A DNA stretch of 64,000 nt from NCBI GenBank assembly GCA_012932865.1, contig SAXG01000005.1, positions 1,171,121-1,235,120 of the forward strand, read 5' to 3'. Every line of letters begins with the position of its first letter. Position 1 is the stretch's first letter. The stretch comes from Amylostereum areolatum. Its lineage: Eukaryota; Basidiomycota; Agaricomycetes; Russulales; Stereaceae. Below the pieces are notes generated by a model that saw nothing but the letters and a program-made list of their open reading frames with translations, was not told the DNA's origin and ran no database searches. Shown here piece after piece: positions 34,383-45,777 of this stretch. The position numbers were made by a program, and so were the translations under genes.

Positions 34383-36702
34383 TCATACCGAGTCCCGTTC
34401 TCTGCTGTGCACCATTCCAAGACCACACACGGTGGGGAATATACCGTCTGGCTCGTCCCCCGCGTCCGTCAACAGCAATGCGACTACACCGTGCGGAGGG
34501 ACCGCTTCCGCGGTGAAATTACGCACAGCGGTGCCGTTGTCCGTGTGCGTCCACAGGTCGCGTACGGCATATTGTCTTCCGGCACGAATCCACGGAGATT
34601 CGGTTAAGTTGAAGAACATATCCTCAGGTGTATCGAGCGTGTTCAACTAGAAGATGACCCCCGAAATGAGTCTCGCGTAAAGGGACGGGAAGGCGAAACA
34701 ACCCACCAGCATGAACACAGTCCCATTCTGCGACTTGCCGCTCCAAGTACTTGAGCGGGGAACGAGTTGTTGAACGTCCAGTCAGGCTACGCCACAGTGA
34801 TTAGCATGCGCTGCTCTCGTGGCCGCAGAATTCAACTGAAGCACATACATTGATTCCCCACCGGAAGGGTGCAATAGATGTCCCGACCACGGGATCCTGG
34901 TTAATGGCGATGATCTCCGGGTTACTCAAGATTTCCAGAGTCTCGTCGGTGACAACGGTCAACTGGTTAGGTATCTCGTAAGCATGCGGTATCTAGTCAG
35001 AGTAGTGAAAACGTACGTCCGTCCCAATCAGCAGCGTGCTCTTCATCAGGGCCCAGGCCGTGAAATGCGACTTTTGCTCGTCGAAGGTCATGCCGTTACC
35101 TCTGCAACCAAGGTAAGTCGACGTATATGTATATGCGACGCTTTGTTGCCTACACTTCAAGCTGGAGTTTGGAGGCCGTGCGTGAGTAAGGAGTGGCTAC
35201 AAACGAGTGTGCGAGCGTACAATATCCATGTCATTGCGTCCATAGAAGTCTGTTGCCCAAGTAATGAACGAGTTCCTGTCGAAGAATTGACCACATCAGC
35301 CTACAGCCTTCCTTGAGGGAGAAGCAGAATGACTCACTTGTTGATGATGCTTGCTAAGATGTCCCAGTAGGGACCTAAATGCAGTCATTTCGTCAATTAT
35401 GGAAATACCACTGGACATCAAAGACATAACGCACCAATGTCATCCGTAGTCTGAGAAAGAAGCCGTGAGCTATGCCTTCAGAGAAAGGCGATCTGAAACC
35501 TACCCTCCAGCTTTGGCCGAATTCCCGAGCCCAAAGCCATGATTGTTCCTGGAGAAGACGTGAGCAGACATTTTGTGGTGCAACATGTGCATATGTACTT
35601 ACCCTACCCCATTGGCAAAGCGAGAAGATGATGGGAGTCTCGCCAGTACTTTGAGCAAGGTCTGTGATTGCGGTAGCCATTCGTTGGAACTCTTGTAAAA
35701 GTGGCTTTCAATGAGGCGCGAACACGGGTTGGGTAACAGCGAATATACGTACTTCCGACCATGCCTTGACGAAGGATATCATCGAAAGGTTCTGGAGAAC
35801 GAGCCGTCATCGATGAACAGTGGAGACAGATGGTCGTCACTAACCAGCACAGTTATCAAACCTTGAAGCAGATCGGCAAGGTTAGAAACGAGGTTCGCGA
35901 GGGAAGAAGGAAAGGAGCACATACTTCAAAAGATCGAAGCCCCAAGTCCTTGAACGTCTTTGCGTCTCCTGCGAATATCCTCAGCCCTGGAGACGCGACT
36001 ATCACCCGCACACACAAACCTATCTTCATTCTGGAATGAACCTGGGAAGAGTTGGCAAGTAAACCATCCAGAGTCGCTATACTGTTCTAGCAGTCAGAAA
36101 GATATTCTTGCACGGCCGTTTCCTATCATACGCACGATGCCTGCTTTCCTGAATTAGATGTCAGAAGCAGCAGAGATAACAAAATATTCAGTTGGCTCAC
36201 AGTCCCAGAGCGTGAATTTCGTCAGTCAAATTGTTGAACCCGCTCGGGAACAGTTGGGCGTCTACGATCTCGTCATTTTTTTCGAATAGACGGAACACGC
36301 CGCCATCACGTACTGGGGACAAGAAATCCATCCGCGCTCCTATTACGTTCGTGCCAGCAGTCGTCGATGTTCATGTAGTTATACCCGAGGTCCGCGAGGC
36401 CAAGCGTCTTCAACAAATTCGCCGTCTGGAGGATTACGGTTTCGTTGATGTCGCACTGAGTTCTGGGGTCATCGACGCGTAAAGCGTACTCCATGAGCTC
36501 CATGACGTACATGATAGGCATTCCAGGCTGTGAAACACGCGTAAGTGAGCAGGCAGAGGACGAGGCAGCCGTGAGGCCACTCACTGTTGTACCCCATCAC
36601 CGGAAGTTTCGCTACACCGTTGTCAAGCGCATTGACAGGCGCAAGAGACCCGCGGAAGGAGAGCGCGCCCATGGCGAGAGACAAAGCAAGAGAGCCGAGC
36701 AT
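34383..36702 (-). CDS. GH27 alpha-galactosidase-like glycosidase A
   Basis: Secreted retaining glycosidase, clan GH-D. I prefer ATG 36702 (MLGSLALSLAMGALSF, signal peptide) over 36768, because a TATATAA lies only 11 bases before the latter and the paralogue has a leader of the same length. Mature start LDNGVAKLPVMGYNTWNAYH with two introns, then [45 protein letters not shown] and FDNC (nucleophile-Asp region, expected YDNC), [37 protein letters not shown]. The C-terminal beta domain has [20 protein letters not shown] and GTAVRNFTAEAVPPHGVVAL. Oddity: after DAKTFKD one extra T (35944-35945) puts WGFDLLK in the +1 frame; copy B is clean there. Confidence 0.88.
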
Positions 36703-37249
36703 GACAGAAAGTACGACGACGGACTTGGCGATCCTAGGCGAAAAGCGTGGACCTAAAATACACTCCAAAAGTCAGAGGGTTATATAGGCGTATAAAGATG
36801 TCGCGCTGACCTTCTCTTAGAGGCGCATGACACGAAGCTGTATGGACCGTCTGCTTCGTGTGCGCCGGGGCGCCTTCGCGTGACAGAACTAGGGGCGACT
36901 TTCGGTCTTCTTCGAGAGCGGCTGCCATCGTGACTGAGCGGACAGAAGACGGAGAGATGGGTTGTGCAGGATGACATATTTGGGGGCTTCACCGTTGTTG
37001 GCAATGGAGAATGCGGCCGTCAATGACCTCACCCAGCTGCCCCTTTGGGCTCAAGGGATGGCCACGTGCAAACGGAAACCGCGGCGCGACGCTCGACTGA
37101 CAGTTCGGAGAATGCTGGCAGGCGCCAACTGCACATAAACGGGAGATGAGCAAACAGAAAGACGGGTGATTACAAACGAAGTAATCATAAGTATGTACAA
37201 CGGAAAAAGGATTGTCGTACATTTATTGGAAGAAGATAATACGTGGTGG
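36703..37249. other. Intergenic between the two GH27 genes
   Basis: Promoter of copy A and 3' region of copy B. Several ORFs of 60-75 codons here show no resemblance to known proteins. Confidence 0.5.
36779..36785 (-). promoter_or_regulatory. Putative TATA box of GH27-A
   Basis: TATATAA on the minus strand, 77 bases upstream of ATG 36702 and only 11 bases from ATG 36768; its position supports the shorter start. Confidence 0.45.
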
Positions 37250-39533
37250 TCAGACGTCGTAACGAGTGCCGTTCTCTGCCATACACCATTCTATCACCAC
37301 GCACGGTGGGAAGATGCCGTCTGGTTCGTCCCCCGCGTCTTGCATTAACAAGGCAACCACTCCATGCGATGGAACGGCTGAGGCGGTAAAGTTGCGGATC
37401 GCCGTACCGTTGTCCGTGTGCGTCCAGAGGTCGCGCACGCTGTACTGGCGACCAGCACGGATCCAGGGTGACTCCGTCAAATTGAAGAACATGTCCGCGG
37501 GTGTATCCAGTGTGTTGATCTACACGGGAGAAATTTCGTATTTTGAAAGACGATAAACCCCCTTAGATGCAAGGCAAACGTACCACCATGAAGACAGTTC
37601 CGTTCTGCGACTTTCCGCTCCAGAATTGTGCAGGGAAGGATGAGTTAAACGTCCAATCAGGCTATACGAGTTCGAAAGTGTGGGCATTGGAACGTTCTAT
37701 GAGGGCGATGGGAGCACGTACGTTGAGACCCCACCTGAACGGAACGACACCTGTTCCGACAACAGGATCTTGGTTGATGGCTACGATCTCCCTATTACTG
37801 AGAATTGCGACACTATCGTCAGATACGACCCTGAGCTGCAGATCCGGTCAAACCAAGGAAACATTGAATGGCTGTGGAGCTGGAGGTAGACCTACATCTG
37901 TGCCGATGAGTAGAGGGCTTTTCATCAGGGCCCAAGCGGTGAAATGAGTCTTCTGTTCATCGACAGTGAGGCCGCCATTTCCCCTGTGATTAGTGTTAGA
38001 AGAGTACGAAACGCCAAGCATACAAAATGAGACGACGCACACTTCAAGCTACAACGAGCATCATTGTTTGTATGAAATAAGCTTGGCATATTCGCGAGCA
38101 TGTGAAATGTTAGACGTACGTACCATGTCCATGTCGTTGTGGCCATAGAAATCCGACGCCCAGGCGACGAATGAATTCTGGTTGAGGACACGGGTAATGG
38201 CAGCCCAGTCCGGACCTACAGTGGATCTGTTACATCTTGACCGGTCCCAATAATCGATATACACCCACTGATATCATCAGTGGTCTGCAAACTGAATCAG
38301 TAACATGGATCGCAGTGAGGTTGCACAAACATACTCTCCAGCTCTGTCCGAAATCGCGAGCCCAGAGCCATGGTTGCTCCTGAAATAACATATGCCGATG
38401 AGAAACTATGAAAATGCATAGCGGAAAAACCACAACCCACCCTGCCCCACTGACAAAGCATAAATATAAGCGGCGACTGTCCAGAGCTTTCAGAAAGGTT
38501 CGCAATCGCATCCGCCATCCGTTGATATTCTATCCAGTCCCTAATCAGTGACACTCGTATACAAGGCAAGGTAGCTTGACCTACTTCCAACCATGCCCTC
38601 ACGCAGAATATCATCAAAAGGCTCTGAAATCAACCATTGATTCCAGGATGCACGACTACCTGGCCAGTCTCATACCTGCACAGTTGTCGTATCTTCAATT
38701 GCTCGGTAGTTAGCTACGGTTACACGGGCGTGGATGACCAAACATTCACTTCAACAGGTCAAACCCCCAGTCCTGGAATTGTTGTGCATCCCTATCACGA
38801 TAAACGTTACTACATTCGTTCTTAACGAAAACCAAACACATACCTCGCCTCGTTTTGGAATGATCCAGGGAAAAAATCGCACGTGAACCAACCTGAGTCG
38901 CTATACTGTAGAAACAGCTGTAACCAGACGCATCTGATGTAACGCGTTAGTTGACACGTACAATACCGGCTTTCCTGTGAACAAAACCTAAGGTTAGCAC
39001 AACCAGCACAGTACCAGCTAGGCCAGGCAGAATGAAAACCTACAGCCCCAGCGCGTGTATCTGGTCAGTGATATTCTTCATTCCACTCGGGTACCGCGTC
39101 AAGCCTGCGAGCACCGGTTAGCAGGGACACCCGCCAGATCATACTAGAGACCCACTGACTTGGAACAAGGTCTCCATTTGCACTACGGTTTTGTTCCTGC
39201 CAACAGTCGTCAATATCCACATGGTCATAGCCAACGTCCGCTAAACCAAGTGTCTTGAGCAGGTTAGCCTGCGCCATGAGGAGCGTTTCATTATGGTCAC
39301 ACTGTCAAAGATGTATCAGAATACTATCCTCGAGGCGAATGAATGTGGTGAACATGGAAAGGGTTCCAAGCTACGAAGTCAGGTCAGACCCACCGCGGTC
39401 GACGAATAAGAAGAGCAAACATACTGTTGAAGCCCATAACTGGGAGTTTCCCCACTCCATCATCGAGTGCCTGCACGGGTGACGATGCAGATGCACCCAA
39501 GACAAGGAGAGAACGGAGGACTACTGCCAACAT
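37250..39533 (-). CDS. GH27 alpha-galactosidase-like glycosidase B
   Basis: Tandem paralogue of copy A. Start at 39533: [20 protein letters not shown] (signal peptide), then [20 protein letters not shown] across an intron, [50 protein letters not shown] followed by an intron and a YDNC-type nucleophile region, [39 protein letters not shown]-terminal domain: [39 protein letters not shown] and GTRYDV. Many short introns are placed as in copy A. No frame break seen. Likely removes terminal alpha-galactosyl residues (or another GH27 specificity) from plant polysaccharides or glycoconjugates outside the cell; substrate is inferred from family only. Confidence 0.9.
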
Positions 39534-39580
39534 GGTCCAACTGGTCAGGGACTTTACAGCGTGCTCAACACGCGAACTCG

Positions 39581-39587
39581 TTTTATA
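39581..39587 (-). promoter_or_regulatory. TATA box of GH27-B
   Basis: TATAAAA on the minus strand, 48-54 bases upstream of the ATG at 39533. Confidence 0.55.
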
Positions 39588-40098
39588 GTCCTTCGCCTAC
39601 GGACCACCGGGAAGGACGCATGATGTTGACCGGGGCGAACGAAGGTACTTCGCTCATCTCGTGTTCACGCTCAGATGACAAGCCCTCCGTCCTGAGGTCA
39701 TCCTTGCCCAGTACTTTCTCGCGGTCATCGCGAAATCGAAGATTCAGTTACGTTCTATAAGACTCACCTGGGCAGAGGATCCGGCCGCGGCCGGGCGCGA
39801 AGGCCTTGCACACATCCTGATTCGCATGCAGCACGTCCTGGTAAGAGATTGAGAGAGATTTATGCATTGAGTGGTCATCGCTACACATTCGCTCGTCATC
39901 ACTGCCGTGGATACAACAAGGGAGAGAAATTGACGTTGTGAGTACATGAGGACAACAAGGAAGCAGTAGGGCAGAATGAAGGAGGGGGGTGTGAGGCAAG
40001 AGCAGAAAGCGACAAAAATATTACAGACAAAGGATAACTGCCCGCACGACCACCACTGGACGTGCCGAATACGCGTAAATATAAAAGACGCGAGGGTT
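39588..40098. other. Intergenic: GH27-B promoter and SSB 3' region
   Basis: About 510 bases. Minus-strand ORFs (39744-40205) run on from the Hsp70 C-terminus in the wrong frame and are shadows. No gene seen. Confidence 0.5.
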
Positions 40099-42333
40099 TC
40101 ACCGGATACCGGCGGTCGCCTTCTGGAGTGCGCGCTTGATCCCCAGTTGCGCCTTGCGGAGCTCGTCCGCCGTTGAGTCCTCGATCTCGAGCTTCTCCAA
40201 CGCACGCGCGAGCTCAGCCTCTACCTGCGACTTGGCTCCACGCTTGAGCTTCATGCCGATTTCGGGCGACGTGATCGTGCCCTCAACCTGGTGGATGTAA
40301 GCCTCGAGGTCGGACTTTGCCTCATGACGCGCAGAGAAGTCCTTGTCCGCCTGCTTGAACTGCTCAGCATCCTTGATCATCTGGTCAATCTCTGCTGACG
40401 AGAGACGGCCGACAGAGTTTGTGATGCCTAACACAGGACGGGTTAGGTCAACCCTAACTTTAGCGGAAGAATACAACATACTGATAGACGCTTTGCGGCC
40501 GGAAGCACGGTCCTGCGCAGAGACCTTGAGAAGACCGTTGGCATCGACCTCGAAAGTGGTCACAAGCTCCGCCTGTCCGCGAGCCATGGGAGGAATGCCG
40601 TTGAGCTCGAACTCGCCGAGCAGACGGTTGTCGCGGCACTGAGTGCGCTCACCCTCGTACCTAGCGAGTACTATTATCAGATATTGACTTCAACCTATGA
40701 AAACATACAACGTACACAGGGAAAGTAACTGTGGTCTGGTTGTCCTCGACGGTGGTGAAAACCCGCGACTTGTTGGTCGGAATAGGGGTGTTTCTCGGAA
40801 CGACAACACCGAAGACATCGCCTTGCATGGCGACACCGAGAGACAAGGGAGCAACATCAAGGAGGAGTAGGTCTTGAGTCTTCTCCGAAGTCTGACCGGT
40901 GAGAACAGCGGCCTGGACAGCGGCACCGTAGGCAACGGCCTCGTCGGGGTTGATGGACTTGTTGAGCTGACGGCCACCGAAGTACTCCGAGACGAGGGAC
41001 TGAATCTTGGGAATACGAGTGGAGCCACCGACGAGGACGATGTCGTCTACCTTCTCGCGGGGAATCTTCGAATCCTTCAAAACCTTCTCGACGGGCTCGA
41101 TGGTGGACTTGAACATAGCGGCGTTAATCTCTTCGAAACGAGCACGGGTGATATTTGCAGAGAAGTCCTCTCCCTGTACAGGCTGTCAGTTAAGATAGGA
41201 TGACGACGATGTAAGAAACAAACCTGGAAAAGAGAATCAACCTCGACAGTGGTCTGGGTGACACTGGAGAGGGTGCGCTTAGCACGCTCGCAAGCGCTCC
41301 TCAATCGCCTAAGGGCACGCGCATCGTCGGCGATGTCGAGCTTGGTCTTCCTCTTGAACTCGTTCTTGAAGTGCTCGAGGAGGGCGTTGTCGAAGTCCTC
41401 ACCACCAAGATGGGTGTCACCCGCGGTAGCCTTGACGGCGAAAACACCACCAGTGATGTTGAGAAGGGAAACATCGAAAGTTCCTCCACCGAGATCGAAG
41501 ATGAGCACGTTGCGCTCAGTCTTAGATTGCTGGTCGAGACCGTAGGCGATGGCAGCGGCGGTAGGCTCGTTGATGATCCGGAGAACGTCAAGACCGGCGA
41601 TAGCACCGGCGTCCTTGGTCGCCAAACGCTGAGAGTCGTTGAAGTAGGCAGGGACAGTGACGACAGCCTTCTTCACGGTCTTGCCAAGTTTAGCCTCGGA
41701 GATGTCCTTCATTTTGGTCAGCACCATGGCAGAAATTTCCTGTGGGCTGAAGGTTTTGTCCTCGCCAAGGTATTGGACCTTGATCAGAGGAGATCCGTCC
41801 TTCTCAACGACCTCGAACGGCCAGTGGGTCATGTCCTGCGCAATGGGAATGGCGATCAGGACGAAGCACAGATCGATGTCGGTATGTTACTCACTTTTTT
41901 CACGTCGGGGTCACTGAGCGAAAGTGCAAGTTTGTTAAAATGATGTTCACGATGATGGTGAAGCAAACAGTAGTTGCTCACTCAAAACGGCGACCAATAA
42001 GACGTTTTGCGTCGAAGACCGTGTTACGGGGGTTCATGGCAGCCTGGTTCTTCGCGGCATCACCGATGAGACGCTCCTCGGCAGAGAAGGCGACATAGGA
42101 GGGCGTTGTCCGGTTGCCCTCTGGTAGAAGAATCAATACGTATATCTTTCCGATACGGTTCAGAACGCTCACGGTCATTGGCGATGATCTCGACACGGTC
42201 GTTTTGCCAGACACCGACGCAACTGGCACGGAGATCAGACGAGATGTAAGAGGTGAAAAAAGATGACGACTCACGAATAGGTGGTCCCGAGATCAATGCC
42301 AATGGCACCATCGAAGAGGTCTTCGGCAGACAT
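40099..42333 (-). CDS. SSB1: Ssb-type ribosome-associated Hsp70
   Basis: Hsp70 chaperone that binds nascent chains at the ribosome with the RAC co-chaperone. Start at 42333: [20 protein letters not shown], then [15 protein letters not shown], a full nucleotide-binding domain ([57 protein letters not shown]) and substrate domain ([35 protein letters not shown]). It ends [20 protein letters not shown] without a C-terminal EEVD, and the lid pattern matches Ssb rather than Ssa, which is the basis of the assignment. Short introns interrupt it near 42230, 42120, 41940, 41190, 40680 and 40450. Shares a 215 bp divergent promoter with the mitochondrial uS2 gene. Confidence 0.94.
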
Positions 42334-42548
42334 ATTTTTTGGGTGGGGAAAGAAGGAACGGGAGAGACAGACGGAAGAAAGGTCGGAGGTGGTGGTCGTG
42401 AACGAACTGGCGAGCGTGAAGCAAAAAATCTTCGGTCGCGGCTGACAAATTTCCTGTCGAGCATCTTCGTGAGATCTTCCTGCCTTATATGGTCCAGGCT
42501 ATCCCGCCCTTGCCGCGTCTGGAGGCAAGCCTCGTCCAGCGCAAACCG
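42334..42548. promoter_or_regulatory. Divergent promoter of SSB and mitochondrial uS2
   Basis: About 215 bases between the two start codons, so both translation-linked genes must be driven from here. No clear TATA box; purine-rich GAAAGAAGGAACGGGAGAG at 42347-42365 could serve as an imperfect heat-shock-type element, but this is weak. Confidence 0.5.
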
Positions 42549-43525
42549 ATGGCATCCTCAATACGCACCTCCCTCTCAGCTGCCGCACGACGCGCCAGCA
42601 GCTCAAAAGCGTCCGTGGCGCCATGGCACGGGGCATGCAAGAGAGCCATGAGCACTGAGGCACCTCAAGAGCGACGGTTGCTGACGGAGGAGGACTGGAC
42701 GGTGTACCAGGAGCAGAAAGCCGAGCGTCGAACCCTCGGTGCGTCCTTTACCTTGCTTTCTTCCGCTCATATGTACTGAAATTGCTCCAAGTTGACCTCT
42801 TTTCTGATTATGGGTCGACCCAAAATCGTGACAACTCTTTCCAACCGCACCATTCCCTTCACCGACCTCCGGCACCACGCGACTTGACTCTATCCGCGCT
42901 GGTCGCCTCGGGTGCACACATGGGTCATTCCAAGTCACTCATGAATCCCAATTTTGTTCCCTATGCGTACGGAACCCGCGCAGGCATTACGCTCATCGAC
43001 CTCGAACAAACCCTCCCGCTACTCCGCCGCGCGGCCGCCTTCGTGCGCTCCGTCGCAGAAAACGACGGAACCATCGTCTTCGTCGGAACCCGTCCTGACC
43101 TGCGTCCCGTCGTGCGTAAAGCGGCCGACCGTATCGGTGATCAAGGCTACTACGTCGGCGAAAAGTGGCTCCCGGGTACAATCACGAATCGACTCCATTT
43201 CTTCGGAGGCGAGGTCGAACGCACGGAACGCATCGTCCCCGACCTTGTCATCTTCCTCAATCCCATTCCCAACATCCACGCGATTCGCGAATGCGCCATC
43301 GAGCATGTACCCACCATCGGCATTGTCGACACAAACGTGGACCCCCGTATTGTCATGTACCCTATCCCGGCCAACGACGAAAGCACACGCACGGCCGAGT
43401 TGGTAGCGGGCGTGCTTAGCATTGCAGCGAGGGAAGGCATCTCGTTATTACAAGACCGTGCGTTCAAGGCGTACGAGGTGGAGGTGAAGAAGGAGGCGAG
43501 GAGGGAAAGCAGGCAACGGCGCTAG
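42549..43525 (+). CDS. MRP4: Mitochondrial small-subunit ribosomal protein uS2m
   Basis: Ribosomal protein S2 family member of the mitochondrial 37S subunit. ATG 42549 gives MASSIRTSLSAAARRASSSK, a typical matrix presequence; ATG 42489 would add 20 residues. One intron, 42739-42791, joins RRTL to VDLFSDYGST in phase. The S2 core follows: LTLSALVASGAHMGHSKSLM, YGTRAGITLIDLEQTLPLLR, IVFVGTRPDL, ITNRLHFFGGEVERTERIVP, DLVIFLNP and the signature IGIVDTNVDPRIVMYPIPAN, ending ARRESRQRR. Length 307 residues. Its stop lies only 35 bases from the stop of TRP2 on the other strand. Confidence 0.94.
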
Positions 43526-43560
43526 ACAGTACAGTATTCAATTCATTATAATGCACAGTT

Positions 43561-45380
43561 CTACTCTGCTTTAGGAGTTTCGTGGTTCAAACTATGGTCA
43601 CCGAACCCTGGTCCGGGGAAGCTGGATATCATGCCAATACTCTGCAAATTCGAATTTAAAATTCAGGCGTGGCGAGAAGTGCAGAGAAAGACGACTTACG
43701 TTCAGCCTCTTCCAGTGCTCTTGCGTTGCCCTTGAGCTTGTTGATCGTCTCGATATACTCATCCTCCTCGACACTGTCGTGCACAATACCGCCACCGGCT
43801 TGAAGGTATGCAACACCATCCTTGAAAAGCATTGTGCGAATAGCGATACATGTATCCATGGCATCGTTGGCAAAGTCGAAGCGGCCAACCGCACCAGCAT
43901 ACACGCCACGTCGCTCCTGCTCAAGACCGTATACGAGTTCAATAGCCTTGATCTTGGGCGCACCAGAGACGGTCCCAGCTGGGAATATCGAGCGGAAGGC
44001 ATCGAACCTAGGACGCCATCAGCGTAGGCAACGCCACGAGATAGGTAAAACCCACCTAGTCAGCCCTTCGCGCAACATGCCAGAGACTTGAGACGTGAGG
44101 TGGATAACATGACTGAATTTCTCCAGCTTCATTAGGTGGTCCACTTTCACTGTCTTCGGTTGGCAAACGCGATTAACGTCGTTTCGAGCGAGGTCGACGA
44201 GCATAATGTGTTCCGCCCTATCCTTTTCCGAGTTCAAGAGCTCCTGGCCCAATCGCTCGTCCTCTACTCCCAATACCGCATAAGTCGATATCATACCACG
44301 AGAGGAACCGACGGACCTTCTGGAGTTTTACCACGTTTTGTGGTCCCTGCGATGGCGTGGTTGTAAACCTTGTTGTTCTCAACTTTGCACAGAGTCTCCG
44401 GACTTGCTCCGACGATCTGAAGGTCTCCACAGTCCAGATAGAACATATAGGGACTCGGATTTACTTGTCGCAGCCTACGGTATGCATTGAAAGGGTGTAG
44501 GTCCGTGGGACGAGAGAGCCTTTGTGAAGGCACGGCCTGGATGATGTCCCCGGCAACGATGTGTTTCTTGAGCGTCGTGACAAATTGCTCGTACCCTTCT
44601 TTGCCCACGTTCGATACACTCTCGTTCCCAAGCGTGATTGGTTTTTGTGGGACTTCTGGAGTGACTGTATTGGTGACCGCACGCGCCAGTCGCCGCACCT
44701 TCGAGACTGCAGTTTGGTAGATGAACGAGAGATTCGCGGGGCCTGCGCTATCGGGACACCAGACATGGGAAACGATCTTGACATTCTGGAAGAGATGGTC
44801 GTAAATGAGGAGGGTATCGGCGAGCATGAATACAGCTTCTGGGATAGAAAGGGTGTCCTTGAGGGGTCGAGCGGTCTTAGGCTCAAAATGCTGGATCGCA
44901 TCGTAGGCGACATAACCGATCGCGCCGCCAGTGAACGTAGGGACCTCAGGGATCTTCACATATTTGTAGGCAGCGAGCTCCTTTTGCAATGCCACCATAG
45001 GGTCACCAGATAAAGTTTCGTTGGGGCCAACCCTGAGGACCTTGAAGGGGTCTATTGGTTCTGCTAAGAGATATTGGGAGATGAAACGAATTGGGAACAC
45101 ACCTGCACCTATGAAGCTGTACCGCGCGACATTTTCTCCAGCGATCACGGACTCGAGCAGAAAACTGTACTTGGAGTTTTGTGAGATGCGGAGATATGCG
45201 ATGACTGGTGTTATGAGATCGGCAGGGAGCTGGATGAAGACGGGAACACAATTGCCGCGTTTCTCTTGGAATATCAGCTGCTCGACCACATCGAGAGGGG
45301 GATATGCTGGCAATTTCTGGTGTGAGCCTATTAATATGACGCCTTCCGCGAAGATATGGTGGGCGTACTTGTGCGTCCAT
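43561..45380 (-). CDS. TRP2: Anthranilate synthase component I
   Basis: First committed step of tryptophan synthesis: chorismate plus glutamine-derived ammonia to anthranilate. Start at 45380: ATG GAC GCA CAA, then an intron (GTACGC to ACCAG) and [20 protein letters not shown]. The N-terminal domain has [20 protein letters not shown] (the LLES feedback-binding motif). The chorismate-binding core: [65 protein letters not shown] (introns removed), [26 protein letters not shown] stretch, and [18 protein letters not shown]. The last exon ends [20 protein letters not shown]. All junctions checked are in phase. Ammonia comes from a separate glutaminase subunit not in this window. Confidence 0.94.
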
Positions 45381-45777
45381 GTTGGAGAGAGTGCAGGAGG
45401 GGTGTGAATGGTTAGAGTCAGAACGAGTCCAGCTCTAATTTCAATGAATCCTCCTCGCGTCGGAGGTAGCGGACCGGTCCTGTGCGGATGCTCGTTTCGC
45501 CGAGTCGTTCTTTTCTCAACGAAACCACCACAGGTCCACGGGAAAGCATAGCAGTAGCGGGAAAAGTACGTACCGGTATGCATAGGCCTCTGGCTGAAAC
45601 CGCTTCTACGTATCAGCTCAAAACTTTCTGGCTGATGCAAATTTGTATCCGACGTATTTAGGAGGCAGCGCTTGTGCACGGTGCTGTATTCACCGTTCTG
45701 AACCATCTTTGATTTTTGACCGCTGCCCATTACTGGAGTGAAGCAAGCCAAGTTCAAGATCCATCGAAGCGTGAAAC
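45381..45777. promoter_or_regulatory. Divergent promoter of TRP2 and SHQ1
   Basis: About 400 bases between opposite ATGs. TTAGGAGG and TGTATCCGACGTATTTAG at about 45640-45665 are the AT-richest part. No Gcn4-type TGACTCA site was noticed. Confidence 0.45.

Noticed and set aside
39744..40205. 153-codon ORF downstream of the Hsp70 gene
   Set aside because: Shadow of the Hsp70 C-terminal exon in another frame plus 3' untranslated sequence.
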